From contig CAJURQ010000032.1 of assembly GCA_910588955.1 (NCBI GenBank), positions 1 through 42,889 on the forward strand: DNA of 42,889 nucleotides, in the 5' to 3' direction. Source of the DNA: an uncultured Lachnospiraceae bacterium. GTDB taxonomy: Bacteria; Bacillota; Clostridia; Lachnospirales; Lachnospiraceae. The notes beneath the pieces are model-generated. The model was given only the letters and a program-made list of their open reading frames with translations. It ran no database searches and had not been told where the DNA came from. The translations under genes and the position numbers were made by a program. Shown here one piece after another: positions 1 through 7,718 of this stretch. Within the stretch, counting starts at the first letter, position 1; every line of letters begins with the position of its first letter.

Positions 1-31
1 TACAGAGCCCTGTATAGAAAGCAACCCTGCG

Positions 32-56
32 TTTTGGTAAGATGCGAGTACCAAAA
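32..56. promoter_or_regulatory. inverted repeat, possible operator of the XRE gene
   Basis: Perfect 8-bp arms TTTTGGTA (32-39) and TACCAAAA (49-56) are separated by 9 bases and end just before the ribosome binding site of the XRE gene. Position and symmetry fit an autoregulatory operator. It could also fold as a hairpin in the leader. Seen by eye only. Confidence 0.35.
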
Positions 57-74
57 CAAAAGGAGGAACATCAT

Positions 75-560
75 ATGGATTTTTCAGAAAAACTTTTAAC
101 CTTGCGAAAGGCAAAGAATCTGACGCAGGAGGAGCTGGCGGAAAAGCTGAACGTTTCAAGACAGTCCGTTTCCAAGTGGGAGAGCGGGCAGGCGGTTCCG
201 GAGCTGGATAAGATCGTGGCGATCAGTACGGTATTCGACGTCACCACGGATTATCTGTTAAAGTCGTCGGAGATCGACGATCTGTCCGTAAAGACGGAAA
301 TGCTGGAAAAACAGCAGGAGCAGATGCTTGCCAGAGAAAAGCGGCAGCAGAAGATCAGGGAGTGCGTTTTATACGGCATTGTCATTTATCTGGTGTTTTT
401 TGCCGTATGGTTTTTGGAGCGCGCCCTTTTCTGGGACTATATTTTCTGGAAGTCAGACATAGACATATGGAGTTTTGGCATAGTGATGGCAGAATTTTTA
501 GCAGCCACGGCGGCGGTGGTTTTCGTGTGTGCCAGAAAACTTAAGGGTGAGAAACGGTAA
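75..560 (+). CDS. XRE-family HTH regulator with C-terminal membrane segments
   Basis: 161-residue protein. Residues 5-62 form a Cro/C1-type helix-turn-helix, with the common Firmicutes signature NVSRQSVSKWESG at 26-38. A charged linker at 70-95 is probably coiled. Two hydrophobic stretches at about 98-115 and 132-152 suggest a membrane-anchored DNA-binding protein. The start at 75 follows AGGAGG with 8 bases of spacing; an upstream in-frame ATG at 42 lacks a binding site and would add 11 unlike residues. An inverted repeat at 32-56 may be its own operator. The last 20 bases overlap the 3' end of the convergent AraC gene. The regulated target is unknown. Confidence 0.85.
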   Translation: MDFSEKLLTLRKAKNLTQEELAEKLNVSRQSVSKWESGQAVPELDKIVAISTVFDVTTDYLLKSSEIDDLSVKTEMLEKQQEQMLAREKRQQKIRECVLYGIVIYLVFFAVWFLERALFWDYIFWKSDIDIWSFGIVMAEFLAATAAVVFVCARKLKGEKR

Positions 561-1428
561 TATTTGTTATACAGCGGTCTCTGTACGCGGAGGGCGTTTC
601 CCCATACTTGGAGCGAAACGCCCTCGTAAAGTAAGATATATTATGAAAACCGACATTTTCTGCAACATCTATTATTTTATCTGAAGTTTCTATTAATTGT
701 CCGGCGGCGATTTCCAGACGGTAATCTATTACATATTGCGAAAAGCTTTTTCCTGTCAGTTCCTTAAATAATTTCATAAAATGGCTCGGCGAGAAGCCAC
801 AGATTGCTGCGGCTTTCTCCACTGTGATTGTGCAGTTGTAGTTGGACTGTATATATAAAAGCAGGTTTTTCAGCTTATCATAATTATTTTTTAAAGAGAG
901 CTCCGCGCAGCTTGTGGGGGAACTGTACTGGCTGATATGGTGCACGATGGCAAAGAGATTGGATTTTACCATCAATTCCTCACTTTTTTTGCGGTTTTCT
1001 ATTAAATGTATGATATGAGGGCGCAAAAGGCGGTTTAAATCCATTTCCGATGCAAGGGAAAGAGGAGGCAGCTTGGAGTGACAGTACAGCGGTTTAAAAT
1101 ATTTTTCGTAGCAGGCGTCATTGGTCGAATAATTTAACAGGGAAAACTGGAACAAAATGTTAAAATATTCCATTTGGGCGTCCGGGTATTGTTCTATGGA
1201 GTGAACCGACTGAGGAGGAACAATAACAATATCGTCTGTTTTTACAATATATGGGTGGGACTGTATGGTGATCACGCCCTGCCCGCTGCAGATATAGATG
1301 ATTTCCATCTCCTCATGCCAATGCAGGGGGTAGAAAGGAAAAAATCCGGGAACATTTCCTTTGTAGACAGTATACGGAAAAGAAGGCTGGCCATGTATTT
1401 TTGCCTCGGGGGGCATTCTGTGATCCAT
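541..1428 (-). CDS. AraC-family regulator with N-terminal cupin
   Basis: 295-residue transcription factor. The N-terminal half has the AraC-binding cupin hallmark PLHWHEEMEI, which normally binds a sugar or other small ligand. The C-terminal 100 residues carry two helix-turn-helix units, including CGFSPSHFMKLFKE and GFHNISYFTRAFRSKYGETP, the family signature. The start at 1428 (MDHRMPPE) is preceded by AGAGGAG; an upstream extension to 1533 has no binding site and would cover the promoter. The gene is divergent from the MATE exporter, so it may control it. Its 3' end overlaps the XRE gene by 20 bp. The ligand cannot be told from sequence. Confidence 0.9.
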   Translation of the reverse strand: MDHRMPPEAKIHGQPSFPYTVYKGNVPGFFPFYPLHWHEEMEIIYICSGQGVITIQSHPYIVKTDDIVIVPPQSVHSIEQYPDAQMEYFNILFQFSLLNYSTNDACYEKYFKPLYCHSKLPPLSLASEMDLNRLLRPHIIHLIENRKKSEELMVKSNLFAIVHHISQYSSPTSCAELSLKNNYDKLKNLLLYIQSNYNCTITVEKAAAICGFSPSHFMKLFKELTGKSFSQYVIDYRLEIAAGQLIETSDKIIDVAENVGFHNISYFTRAFRSKYGETPSAYRDRCITNITVSHP

Positions 1429-1495
1429 ATTATTTTTCTCCTCTTCTTTCAATGATAAGAGTTTTGTGTCAGAAAACAAGGAATATTTTACAAGA

Positions 1496-1524
1496 ATTAT
1501 ATAGAATTTAAGAATATAATGCAA
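1496..1524 (-). promoter_or_regulatory. sigma-A promoter of the AraC gene
   Basis: On the minus strand TTGCAT (1519-1524), a 17-bp spacer and TATAAT (1496-1501). This places the transcript start about 60 bases ahead of the ATG at 1428. The same interval holds the leader of the divergent MATE gene. Confidence 0.7.
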
Positions 1525-1565
1525 GAGTAGCATCCGTATTACCGAATGAAGAAGGTGTTTTAAAA

Positions 1566-2912
1566 GTGCAGAAAAAACTATTTCGTTTAAGTGTACCGAT
1601 CTTTGTGGAAGCCATCATGAATACGATTATAGGAAGCGTTGACACCATCATGCTTTCCTCTTACAGTGATGACGCGGTGGCGGCGGTCAGTATAGCGAAT
1701 CAGATTCTTTTTCTCATTCAGGTACTCGCTTGTATCGTGACTACCGGCACGAGCATTTTGTGCGCACAGTACATCGGTGCCAAAAAAACCGAAGAGGAGC
1801 AGAATGATTTGATCACGGCGTCCATACTGTTGAATGTGGGCATGGGAGTTGTGCTTACAGTCCTGATGTCTGTGTTTTACCCGGTGATTTTACGTTTTTT
1901 AAACTTGTCGGGACAGGTCAGGAGTTATGCAGGAGAATATCTCGGCGTGCTCAACTGGTTTTTATGGGTGCAGCTGCTCTATTTTATTTTTTCTGCGGTG
2001 CTGAAATCTTACGGCAGGACAACGCAGTGCATGTATGTTTCCATAGGCATGAATGTATGCAATATTGTACTGAATTATCTGCTGATTTTTGGGAAATTTG
2101 GTCTGCCTGCCATGGGCATCCGGGGAGCGGCGATTGCTACCGTAGCGGGAAGGGTTTTTGGCTTTCTGATACTTGTGTGGATTCTATTTGACGTGAGAGG
2201 AAAGCAGTTTCAGTGGAAAATATGTTGGGAAAAAATGGTTCCCAATATGCGCAAAGTCATTACCTATGGGATGCCGGCAGCAGGAGAGCAGATTTCCTAT
2301 AATTTAGCGCAGTTTCTGGTCATGGTTTTCGTAACCATGATGGGAATGAAAGCGGTCACGGCGCAGTCGTACATAAATACCTGCGTGCGCTTTATTTATG
2401 TTTTTTCGGTGTCACTTGGACAGGGAACGGCTATTATGATCGGATGGAGCGCGGGCGCTGGAGAATATGGGAAGGCTGACGAAGAATGCCGCTTTGCCGG
2501 AAAGTGTACCTTTGCCTTCAGTATGGCTATGATGGCGGTTATGTTTGTTTTCAGGAACCGGATGTTTTCCCTGTTTACATCTGACCCTGAGATATTGGTA
2601 TTAGCCGGTACTGTTTTGCTTGCAAATTTTCTGTTGGAGTGCGGGCGCAGCCAGAATCTGGTCTATGTGGCTTCTCTCCGTGCGGTAGGGGACGTGAAGT
2701 TTCCCTTTTATATTGGGATTGTCTCCATGTGGTGCGTTGCGGTAGGGGGCAGCTATCTTCTGGGAATTGTTTTGCATATGGGGCTTTTGGGCGTATGGAT
2801 TGCGCAGGGGATGGATGAGTGTCTGCGTGCCGCCGCTATGTGGATTCGCTGGAAAAGGAAAGGCTATACGCAGATTGAGGGAGTGGAATCATGGAGAAAA
2901 CAATGCAGGTAA
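1566..2912 (+). CDS. MATE-family multidrug/cation antiporter
   Basis: 448 residues with about 12 hydrophobic segments and the MatE features of an internal two-fold repeat. The N-terminal part has DTIMLSSYSDDAVAAVS, a form of the conserved stretch in NorM/DinF-like exporters. Such proteins expel cationic drugs or metabolites in exchange for Na+ or H+. The start is GTG at 1566, 7 bases after AAGAAGG; no better ATG lies upstream. The gene is transcribed away from the AraC regulator, and its 3' end overlaps the next gene by 22 bases, so the two are probably translationally coupled. The substrate is unknown. Confidence 0.9.
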   Translation: MQKKLFRLSVPIFVEAIMNTIIGSVDTIMLSSYSDDAVAAVSIANQILFLIQVLACIVTTGTSILCAQYIGAKKTEEEQNDLITASILLNVGMGVVLTVLMSVFYPVILRFLNLSGQVRSYAGEYLGVLNWFLWVQLLYFIFSAVLKSYGRTTQCMYVSIGMNVCNIVLNYLLIFGKFGLPAMGIRGAAIATVAGRVFGFLILVWILFDVRGKQFQWKICWEKMVPNMRKVITYGMPAAGEQISYNLAQFLVMVFVTMMGMKAVTAQSYINTCVRFIYVFSVSLGQGTAIMIGWSAGAGEYGKADEECRFAGKCTFAFSMAMMAVMFVFRNRMFSLFTSDPEILVLAGTVLLANFLLECGRSQNLVYVASLRAVGDVKFPFYIGIVSMWCVAVGGSYLLGIVLHMGLLGVWIAQGMDECLRAAAMWIRWKRKGYTQIEGVESWRKQCR

Positions 2913-3427
2913 ACGGTAGGGAATTTACGATCATAAAATTGTTGGGAAAAGGGAAGGGCGGGTATTCTTATCTGGCTTCAGACGGACAGCGGCAGTATGT
3001 ACTGAAACAGATTCACCACGAGCCTTGCGATTATTATCAGTTCGGGAATAAGATGGAGGCGGAAACAAGGGATTATGGCAGGCTGAAATCTGTAGGAATC
3101 AGAATGCCGGAAATGTTGGAAGTTGACATTCCACAGGAACGGATTTTGAAAGAGTATATAGATGGGGAAACCATATTTGATCTGGTGCTCGCGGATAAAA
3201 TGAAACAGGAATATCTGGAACAGGTCAGGGAAATGTGTAGAGTATTGTATGCGGCGCATATCAATATTGATTATTTTCCCACCAATTTTGTCGTTCAGAA
3301 TGAGGAATTGTATTATATTGATTTTGAATGCAATGATTATATGGACGAATGGAATTTTGAGAATTGGGGAATCAAGTATTGGTCTAAGACGGATGTGTTT
3401 ATGAAGTATGTGGAGACGCATAAATAA
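2891..3427 (+). CDS. small protein-kinase-fold protein
   Basis: 178 residues, shorter than a full eukaryotic-type kinase (about 250-280). Visible elements are a glycine-rich loop GKGKGGYS (19-26), a VLK lysine at 39, an acidic helix candidate at 56-58, a catalytic-loop-like INIDYFPTN with Asp127 and Asn132, and DFE with Asp144 in place of DFG. The layout resembles RIO or lipopolysaccharide-type kinases, which also run with little C-lobe. It starts inside the end of the MATE gene, so the two are likely made together. Substrate and partner are unknown. The followed-by terminator at 3453-3480 closes the unit. Confidence 0.7.
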   Translation: MEKTMQVNGREFTIIKLLGKGKGGYSYLASDGQRQYVLKQIHHEPCDYYQFGNKMEAETRDYGRLKSVGIRMPEMLEVDIPQERILKEYIDGETIFDLVLADKMKQEYLEQVREMCRVLYAAHINIDYFPTNFVVQNEELYYIDFECNDYMDEWNFENWGIKYWSKTDVFMKYVETHK

Positions 3428-3452
3428 GGGAATTGTGGCAGGGTGATAAAAA

Positions 3453-3480
3453 TAAGACCTCGTGTAGTGGCGAGGTCTTA
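3453..3480. terminator. bidirectional hairpin terminator
   Basis: Perfect 10-bp stem TAAGACCTCG / CGAGGTCTTA with an 8-base loop. On the minus strand it runs into TTATTTTTATC, a good U-tract; on the plus strand the tail is ATTCTT, weaker. It closes the MATE/kinase unit, but its better polarity is for a minus-strand transcript coming from 3481-3668, where no gene is seen. Confidence 0.7.
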
Positions 3481-3668
3481 ATTCTTGAATGAAATAGGTG
3501 GGGTGACATTTCCCACATCTCCAACTGGGGCGACGGCTGCCCGTTCCGTCTTCTGCTTTCACTCAATTTATCCTATGTATTTTGCAAACTTACGCGGACT
3601 GCTACTTTTACATAATCACCAGTTTTACATTATCCGGGCTCGCGGAGGGTGGACACATCTGGAGTTCC
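3481..3668. other. gene-free stretch
   Basis: No convincing open frame on either strand. A small inverted repeat GTGGG...CCCAC lies at about 3497-3515. The good minus-strand polarity of the adjoining terminator suggests this may be the tail of a lost minus-strand element, but nothing recognisable remains. Confidence 0.4.
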
Positions 3669-3697
3669 TTGACAATATATTTGCTGAATGCTAGAAT
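3669..3697 (+). promoter_or_regulatory. consensus sigma-A promoter of the perR-like gene
   Basis: TTGACA (3669-3674), a 17-bp spacer and TAGAAT (3692-3697), a near-perfect housekeeping promoter. The expected start point near 3704 is only a few bases before the PerR-type palindrome at 3709-3723. Confidence 0.85.
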
Positions 3698-3708
3698 TAA
3701 TAAGTATT

Positions 3709-3723
3709 TTAGAATCATTCTAA
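3709..3723. promoter_or_regulatory. PerR/Fur box
   Basis: TTAGAATCATTCTAA is a perfect 7-1-7 palindrome and matches the PerR box TTATAATNATTATAA except at the two symmetric G/C positions. It sits just after the predicted start point, so bound repressor would block initiation or clearance. This indicates autorepression. Confidence 0.8.
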
Positions 3724-3745
3724 TTTGGATAAAGAAAGTGCGTTT

Positions 3746-4111
3746 ATGACAAAGTACGAAAAGGAAATATATAACATCATTACCGACTCCACAGGACATC
3801 TTACTGTGGAACAGATTTATCTGGAGCTTAAAAAGAAATGTCCGAAGGTTGTTTTGGCAACCGTTTACAATAATGTAAATAAGCTGTGGAAAGCCGAGCG
3901 GATTCGCAAAATATCTGTTGAAAACATGCCGGACAGGTATGACCGGGTGATAAAGCATGACCATCTGGTATGTCAGAAGTGCGGCAGATTAGCAGACATT
4001 TCGTTGGAAGATTTGACAGCTTCTCTGCGCGGACAGATGGGTGAAGAGTTTCTGTTTTATGATTTGAAGATTTTTTATATATGTCCGGATTGCAAGAAAA
4101 AGAATTTATAA
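3746..4111 (+). CDS. perR: PerR-like peroxide-sensing Fur-family regulator
   Basis: 121 residues. The N-terminal winged helix contains the recognition region VVLATVYNNVNKL (35-47). The structural zinc site is two CxxC pairs, C76/C79 and C113/C116. Candidates for the regulatory Fe/Mn site are H18, D66, H71, H73 and D84. Asp rather than Glu at the last position is the feature that separates peroxide-sensing PerR from Fur in Bacillus. The chosen ATG at 3746 aligns with the family start; an in-frame TTG at 3725 overlaps the operator. It has a consensus promoter and a PerR box, so it probably represses itself and the chemoreceptor gene 27 bases downstream. A Zur or Fur role is less likely but not excluded. 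Confidence 0.8.
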   Translation: MTKYEKEIYNIITDSTGHLTVEQIYLELKKKCPKVVLATVYNNVNKLWKAERIRKISVENMPDRYDRVIKHDHLVCQKCGRLADISLEDLTASLRGQMGEEFLFYDLKIFYICPDCKKKNL

Positions 4112-4138
4112 AAATTTATTTATAAAGAGGGGACAGCT

Positions 4139-5551
4139 ATGGGTATTTTAATGAGACCGAAAAAAGAAAGTCTGTTATTGTCAATGTCGGAACTTGCGGA
4201 AGCGGATTATGGGAAAAAGTCTGCTGAGCTGGAGCAGATGTACCGCCGCTTGCTTGCGGGGCGCGCCAGATTTGAGGAAGTGATGGAAAATGTTCTGGAT
4301 TCCGTGATGCAGATCAGCTCGTTGGATCTTTCTCTGAATCACTATTCCGAGATTCTTCGGAAGGTGTCGGACAGCGTTTCGGACGCGACGGAACTGATCC
4401 ATAAAGCATCTGACGAGGCGGACTCCATTGCCAAAATGGTTTCCGTGCAGCATGAGGAATTAACCAATACGATTATTGAAATTTCGGAGGAGTCAAATGT
4501 TGTCTATCAGCGCATTGATGAGAGCCAGCAGGAGCTGACCGCGACGAAAGGATTGTCGGACAGTACGATTGGCGCGTCAAGAGAGATGCAGCAGGACATG
4601 AACCAGCTTTCGGAGATTATCAGTCAGATGAATATCGTAATTGACGGGATCAACGCCATTTCGTCGCAGACAAATCTTCTCGCACTGAATGCGTCCATTG
4701 AGGCGGCAAGAGCAGGGGAGGCTGGCAAGGGTTTTGCGGTTGTTGCCGATGAGATCCGTGAGCTGGCGGACGAGACGAAAAAGCTGACTGCGAGCATGGG
4801 ACGTTTTGTGGCGGACATCCACAGCGCATCGGCAAAGAGCGTGGAGAGTGTCGACAATACCATTGAATCACTGGAAACTGTTACGCAGAAGATCAGTCAT
4901 GTGTGGGAATTGAATGAGGATAACAGGCAGCACGTAGAGAAGATTACCAATAATATCTCTTCGCTGGCAAGTCTCAGTGAGGAGATCAGCAGTTCGATTA
5001 TTGAGCTGGAATCCCGCTCCTCGGATATCAATGCGCAGTGCGGTGTGCTGCATGAGGATACCGTGCATTTGAGGGAACACGGCAAAAGTATTGACAACGT
5101 TGCAAAGCCGTTGGAAGTGATTGAATCGACGCTTGATGTGTCTGCTAAAATCATGGGAACGATGGCAAAGGACGCTTTTTACAGACTGGAAGATAAGAAT
5201 TTTGCGGAATATATTGAGAAGGCAATTACCGCGCACAAAAACTGGCTGGCGAATTTGGAGCGGATCGTCAAGGAGCGGACCATCCTGCCGTTACAGGTGA
5301 ACGACAGGAAGTGCGGATTCGGTCATTTCTATTATGCGATCGAGCCGGACAGACCGGAGGTTATGAATATTTGGAAGGAGCTGGGTGAAAAGCATAAGAA
5401 ATTCCATGCATACGGCAAGCAGGTAATTGACGCGCTGTTTGACGGGAACTACGGCAGGGCGGAGAGTGTCTGCCGGGAGGCAAAACAATACTCCGACACA
5501 CTGATCAGCGACCTTGAGCAGATTAAAAAAATGAGTCAGAACTGGTCATAA
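4139..5551 (+). CDS. soluble methyl-accepting chemotaxis protein with CZB domain
   Basis: 470 residues, with no transmembrane segment or periplasmic sensor, so it is a cytoplasmic receptor. The central part is a long coiled coil with the highly conserved hairpin tip ISSQTNLLALNASIEAARAG, where CheA and CheW bind. The C-terminal part is a chemoreceptor zinc-binding domain with H366 (HKNW), C392 (CGFGHF), H419 and H423 (HKKFH), the 3-His/1-Cys set known to hold zinc. In characterised CZB receptors the Cys reacts with oxidants such as hypochlorous acid. The start at 4139 follows GAGGGGA. Placement behind a PerR-like gene and its operator suggests oxidant-linked expression. No che or flagellar genes are in the window. 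Confidence 0.92.
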   Translation: MGILMRPKKESLLLSMSELAEADYGKKSAELEQMYRRLLAGRARFEEVMENVLDSVMQISSLDLSLNHYSEILRKVSDSVSDATELIHKASDEADSIAKMVSVQHEELTNTIIEISEESNVVYQRIDESQQELTATKGLSDSTIGASREMQQDMNQLSEIISQMNIVIDGINAISSQTNLLALNASIEAARAGEAGKGFAVVADEIRELADETKKLTASMGRFVADIHSASAKSVESVDNTIESLETVTQKISHVWELNEDNRQHVEKITNNISSLASLSEEISSSIIELESRSSDINAQCGVLHEDTVHLREHGKSIDNVAKPLEVIESTLDVSAKIMGTMAKDAFYRLEDKNFAEYIEKAITAHKNWLANLERIVKERTILPLQVNDRKCGFGHFYYAIEPDRPEVMNIWKELGEKHKKFHAYGKQVIDALFDGNYGRAESVCREAKQYSDTLISDLEQIKKMSQNWS

Positions 5552-5562
5552 TTGATAGCGGA

Positions 5563-5599
5563 AAAATGCGCAAAAGGCGTCAAGGGCGCGTTGCATTTT
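5563..5599. terminator. possible bidirectional terminator
   Basis: Inverted repeat AAAATGC (5563-5569) / GCATTTT (5593-5599) lies between the convergent chemoreceptor and AroE-like genes. The stem is short and the loop large (23 bases), with short T runs on both sides. Confidence 0.35.
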
Positions 5600-6452
5600 A
5601 TAAGCCAAATTCCCGCTGCAGAGTCTCAGTCATAACATCCACAGGAGCCTCTTGCCCGGTCCAGAGTTTGAAATTCAGCGCGCCCTGATTAACTAACATA
5701 CCGAGCCCGTTGACTGTTACCGCGCCTCTCTTTGCGGCTTCCCGCAGGAAGAGGGAGTTGGGATCGTTAAAAATCACATCACACACGACCATTCCGCTTT
5801 TAATGGTGTCGTAATCAATATCCGGTTTCTGGTCTACGTTCGGATAGAGACCGACAGAGGTCGCGTTAATCAGAATATCGGTGTCGTCCGGAACGGCTGA
5901 GGTGTTTTCCCAGCGAATCAGATCAGCTTTTGCGGGCGTCTTTTCCGTCAGGAGAGCGACAAGCTCACTGCCTCTTTCCACAGAACCGTTAATGATATGG
6001 AGCCGGGAAGCTCCCTGCAGGGCGCATACGACACAGATTGCCCGGGATGCGCCGCCCGCGCCCAGAACGGTGATCGTTTTCCCTTTAACAGAGATGTCCC
6101 TGTCGGTGAGGGATTTTAAGAAACCTTTGCCGTCCGTATTATCGCCCCAGAGAACGCCGTCGTTGTTGACGACAATGTTGATGGCGCCGATAATCTGCGC
6201 TTCGGGAGATAACTCATCCACATAGGGGATGGCGCTTACCTTGTGCGGGATGGTAAGGTTGATGCCGCGCATGTGAAGGGCGCGCACAGCCTTCATGGCA
6301 GTCTCGATGTCTTCTTTATCCACTTTGATAGTCAGATAGCGGTAATCCAACTCCGCGGCGGCAAAAGCGGCTTCCTCCATAACGCCGGTTGGATTTTCGT
6401 CAATGGGGCAGCCGAAAGCGCCCACCAGTTCTGAACGGTAATTTTTGCTCAT
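5598..6452 (-). CDS. shikimate/quinate dehydrogenase-like protein (AroE family, altered substrate loop)
   Basis: 284 residues, a usual AroE length. The catalytic Lys71 sits in NLTIPHK and Asp107 in NTDG, with the nucleotide loop GAGGASRA at 131-138, NATSVG further on and the C-terminal QGALNF. It therefore has the full NAD(P)-dependent dehydrogenase core. The N-terminal substrate loop is unusual: canonical PIxHSxSP, whose two serines bind the shikimate carboxylate, reads PIDENPTG here (positions 16-23), so both serines are replaced (Asn, Thr). A role in quinate or another cyclohexane substrate is therefore possible instead of the biosynthetic step. The start at 6452 follows AAGGAG. It stands alone, with no other aro genes nearby. 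Confidence 0.85.
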   Translation of the reverse strand: MSKNYRSELVGAFGCPIDENPTGVMEEAAFAAAELDYRYLTIKVDKEDIETAMKAVRALHMRGINLTIPHKVSAIPYVDELSPEAQIIGAINIVVNNDGVLWGDNTDGKGFLKSLTDRDISVKGKTITVLGAGGASRAICVVCALQGASRLHIINGSVERGSELVALLTEKTPAKADLIRWENTSAVPDDTDILINATSVGLYPNVDQKPDIDYDTIKSGMVVCDVIFNDPNSLFLREAAKRGAVTVNGLGMLVNQGALNFKLWTGQEAPVDVMTETLQREFGL

Positions 6453-6501
6453 AAAGACAGCTCCTTTTCTTTATATATAAAAATCAACAGGGTACGTTGA
6501 C

Positions 6502-6531
6502 AGTATATCATAATTTAGAATAAGTTTTCAT
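6502..6531 (-). promoter_or_regulatory. probable promoter of the AroE-like gene
   Basis: Minus strand ATGAAA (6526-6531), 18-bp spacer, TATACT (6502-6507). The -35 element is weak and the -10 good. Confidence 0.45.
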
Positions 6532-6556
6532 CTGTTCTGCTATTTTTAAATCCGCG

Positions 6557-6585
6557 TTGCGGTTTTACTGGGAATCAGATATGAT
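6557..6585 (+). promoter_or_regulatory. promoter of the lipoprotein gene
   Basis: TTGCGG (6557-6562), 17-bp spacer, TATGAT (6580-6585), about 50 bases ahead of the ATG at 6638. Confidence 0.55.
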
Positions 6586-6637
6586 AAAAATCAAAGACTC
6601 TTATTTATGATTTTAGGAAGAGAGGTCAGATAGTCTC

Positions 6638-7675
6638 ATGCGAAAGCGGTGGCGGAGAAACAAATACACATATAAGCTCCGGCTGTTAATTTTGACAGGC
6701 GGCTGTCTTTTTTTCTGCGCATGTGGGGATAAGGACGGGGATAATGATGTGATGCCAGACAGTAGTGCAGTTGCGGAACAGTTCGGGCAGGAATCGGAAA
6801 CTGCGCAGGAGAATGAGACAGCACAGGAGACCGTAGATGGCGTGGATGAAGATGCTGCGGATGAAGATGCTTCGGGTGAGGAATCAGCAGACCTTGCACA
6901 ATACAATGAAAAGAGATTTTTTGAGTGTGCGGGGAAATGGGAGGTGGACCGGGCAGAGGCGGAAAGCCGCTATCGGAGATTGTGTGACGACAACGTTTTT
7001 TGGAATCAGACAGCATGGCTGGTCTGGGTGGATATTGAGGACTTGGATCAGAACGGACAGGCGGACATGGTGGTTATGGTAAAGGACGATGAATACAGTG
7101 GCTATGGCGAGGGGTGTATTTACTTTTATATGAATGAGGACGAGCCATATTGTTTTCGGGATGAGGAATATCCGTTCCATTTTGGATTCTATTTAGTCCC
7201 CGGGGATTTTGACAATGACGGGAATACGGAGATCGCTTTTGAGTCGCTCGGATCCGGAGTCGGCGCTGCGGGTGACTGGCATCCCAGAATTTTAAAGTAT
7301 AAAAATCATACGATGGAGCCGATGGATTTTCCCGGTGACGATTATGATGGGAGGGGCATCTGCATTGAGATTACACAGGAGGAGAAATGGGATACTTACC
7401 GTGCCTACTGCGCGTACATGGATGATACGATTGTGTTTGAGGCGGAGAATGTTTTTGACCCGGATGCAAGCCAGCCCTGCGGCGGCAATTCCAGAGGATA
7501 TTTTAATTTGTGGCGCAGTGAGTATGATGGAAGGGACGCGCTGGAGGTTTCGGAATACCTTTACGGTGAAGGCGGCATTGCGCATGGATTAGGGCTTGCG
7601 AAGTTTTTGATTGTTTGGGATGAAAACGGGGAGGGGGAGATTGTGAAGTGGTGGGTGGAGCCGTTTGAAAATTGA
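6638..7675 (+). CDS. predicted lipoprotein with two calcium-loop (FG-GAP/VCBS-like) motifs
   Basis: 345 residues. A basic N-terminus and hydrophobic run (14-28) end in FCAC, a weak lipobox with Cys29 as the lipidation site. A low-complexity acidic linker follows (30-88, rich in D, E, Q, A), typical of surface lipoproteins. The globular part has two Asp-rich loops, DLDQNGQAD (135-143) and DFDNDGNTE (190-198), of the Ca2+-binding kind found in FG-GAP/VCBS and dockerin repeats. This suggests a cell-surface binding or sensing protein. It has its own promoter and no linked partner. The family is not recognised with certainty. Confidence 0.75.
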   Translation: MRKRWRRNKYTYKLRLLILTGGCLFFCACGDKDGDNDVMPDSSAVAEQFGQESETAQENETAQETVDGVDEDAADEDASGEESADLAQYNEKRFFECAGKWEVDRAEAESRYRRLCDDNVFWNQTAWLVWVDIEDLDQNGQADMVVMVKDDEYSGYGEGCIYFYMNEDEPYCFRDEEYPFHFGFYLVPGDFDNDGNTEIAFESLGSGVGAAGDWHPRILKYKNHTMEPMDFPGDDYDGRGICIEITQEEKWDTYRAYCAYMDDTIVFEAENVFDPDASQPCGGNSRGYFNLWRSEYDGRDALEVSEYLYGEGGIAHGLGLAKFLIVWDENGEGEIVKWWVEPFEN

Positions 7676-7683
7676 AAAACGGG

Positions 7684-7712
7684 TTGATTATTTCACTTAA
7701 TATGTATATACT
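7684..7712 (+). promoter_or_regulatory. promoter of the type III antitoxin RNA
   Basis: TTGATT (7684-7689), a 17-bp spacer and TATACT (7707-7712). The start point is expected near 7719, a few bases before the first RNA repeat at 7725. It lies just after the stop codon of the lipoprotein gene. Confidence 0.75.
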
Positions 7713-7718
7713 AAAATT

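Noticed and set aside
588..627. Strong 11-bp inverted repeat GAGGGCGTTTC / GAAACGCCCTC as a terminator
   Set aside because: It lies inside the conserved C-terminal codons of the AraC gene (FRSKYGETPSAYR) and has no T-run after it; probably chance from coding constraints.
2978..3562. 194-codon minus-strand open frame opposite the kinase-like gene
   Set aside because: Shadow of the sense gene; crosses a terminator hairpin.
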